In this document: piece by piece, positions 6,475-6,896 of the stretch | Layout of the letters: each line of letters opens with the position of its first letter | How positions within the stretch are numbered: the stretch's first letter is position 1 | Source of the DNA: Pseudomonadota bacterium | Lineage (GTDB): Bacteria; Pseudomonadota; Alphaproteobacteria; Reyranellales; Reyranellaceae | Direction of reading: 5' to 3' | NCBI GenBank assembly: GCA_023436825.1 | Contig: JAEZHS010000002.1 | Span: 1 to 6,896 of the forward strand | DNA: 6,896 bases | Translations under genes and position numbers: made by a program | Notes under the pieces: generated by a model | Seen by the model: only the letters and a program-made list of their open reading frames with translations | What the model was told of the DNA's origin: nothing | Database searches by the model: none

Positions 6475-6503
6475 TGGAAAGACGCCGCCCGCGTCGCTAT
6501 ATA
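6475..6503 (+). promoter_or_regulatory. Candidate promoter of the zeta/DUF1476 gene
   Basis: TGGAAA (6475-6480) and TATATA (6498-6503) are separated by exactly 17 bases, each matching the sigma-70 consensus at four of six positions. The -10 box ends 27 bases before the ATG. TATATA is self-complementary, so it could also serve the divergent hydratase gene, but no good -35 box was seen for that direction. Confidence 0.35.
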
Positions 6504-6530
6504 CCGCGCAAGAGCCAAACCGGAGCGGCC

Positions 6531-6857
6531 ATGACCACGTTCAATGAGCGCGAAAAAGCCTTCGAGAAGAAGTTCGAGCACGACCAGGACCTGCAGTTCA
6601 AGGCGACTGCGCGCAAGAACAAGCTGCTCGGCCTGTGGGCCGCCGGCCTGATGGGCAAGAGCGGCGCCGACGCCGAGGCTTATGCCAAGGAGATCGTCAT
6701 GGCGGACCTCGAGGTGCCGGGCGACCACGACGTCATCGCCAGGCTGGTCAAGGACCTCACCGCCGCCGGCAAGCCGATGGAAGACCACACCGTTCGCCGC
6801 CAGGCCGAGCGCCTGATGGTCGAGGCCAAGACGCAGATCATGAAGGAGACGCGTTAG
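6531..6857 (+). CDS. DUF1476 protein, F1-ATPase inhibitor zeta subunit
   Basis: This 108-residue protein is a full-length member of the DUF1476 family. In Paracoccus denitrificans that family was identified as the zeta subunit, which inhibits ATP hydrolysis by F1-ATPase. The hallmark N-terminal half is present: MTTFNEREKAFEKKFEHDQD (1-20), whose start corresponds to the inhibitory segment, then LQFKATARKNKLLGLWAAGL (21-40). The remainder is a charged, mainly helical bundle ending in AERLMVEAKTQIMKETR. No signal peptide or membrane segment is seen, consistent with binding the cytoplasmic F1 head. The ATG at 6531 follows a CGGAG site and is where the family sequence begins. The open frame extends further upstream only over the intergenic region and the hydratase gene. 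In many alphaproteobacteria this gene sits close to purC; here about 5.5 kb separates them. Confidence 0.92.
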   Translation: MTTFNEREKAFEKKFEHDQDLQFKATARKNKLLGLWAAGLMGKSGADAEAYAKEIVMADLEVPGDHDVIARLVKDLTAAGKPMEDHTVRRQAERLMVEAKTQIMKETR

Positions 6858-6868
6858 TCTTCCAGGAT

Positions 6869-6892
6869 CGCGGGGGGCGGCCCGCCCCCGCG
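6869..6892. terminator. GC hairpin after the zeta gene
   Basis: CGCGGGGG (6869-6876) and CCCCCGCG (6885-6892) form an 8-bp stem with an 8-base loop, starting 12 bases after the stop codon. Any T-run would have to lie past the window edge, only four bases further on. It occupies the same place relative to the stop as the hairpin after the ferritin-like gene, and the bases before both stems are similar. Confidence 0.45.
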
Positions 6893-6896
6893 GCGG

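Noticed and set aside
6042..6788. 248-codon minus-strand open frame spanning the zeta gene and the hydratase start
   Set aside because: It crosses two well-supported genes and their shared promoter region, and its sequence is Arg/Pro/Ala-rich without motifs.

Overview
The window comes from a GC-rich alphaproteobacterium, probably a Rhizobiales- or Rhodospirillales-type organism. Three things point there: a separate small PurS subunit next to PurC, a DUF1476-family protein (the alphaproteobacterial F1-ATPase inhibitor zeta subunit), and strong G/C third-position bias throughout. No mobile-element gene, RNA gene or CRISPR array is visible. Every gene found looks intact, and coding density is high.

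Layout. (1) Positions 49-1064, minus strand: purC then purS, two steps of de novo purine synthesis, separated by 8 bases and continuing off the left edge. (2) Positions 1065-1203: a divergent promoter region with a plausible promoter and an operator-like inverted repeat. (3) Positions 1204-2322, plus strand: a ferritin-like protein with a complete four-Glu/two-His diiron ligand set. (4) Positions 2323-2422: a convergent intergenic region with a GC hairpin and a perfect 16-bp inverted repeat; half of that repeat reappears at the left edge of the window, downstream of purS. (5) Positions 2423-6424, minus strand: five tightly packed genes, read from the right as a MaoC/FAS1-type hydratase, a Tat-exported beta-carbonic-anhydrase-like protein, a GtrB/DPM1-type family 2 glycosyltransferase, a SAM-dependent methyltransferase, and a crotonase-fold protein. 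(6) Positions 6531-6857, plus strand: the zeta/DUF1476 gene, transcribed divergently from the five-gene block.

How the genes may work together. purC and purS belong to one pathway and one transcript. The five-gene block is functionally mixed. Its two outer genes are acyl-CoA hydratase/crotonase-type enzymes, its middle pair resembles lipid-linked sugar transfer plus a methyltransferase, and one member is predicted to be exported. Short gaps and a 4-bp ATGA overlap suggest co-transcription, but no published system of this composition is recognised. The most interesting points are the loss of both canonical catalytic glutamates in the crotonase, a hairpin covering that gene's ribosome binding site, the exported carbonic-anhydrase-like protein with a His/Cys-rich leader, the palindromic repeat family, and the apparent separation of the zeta gene from purC by about 5.5 kb of accessory genes.
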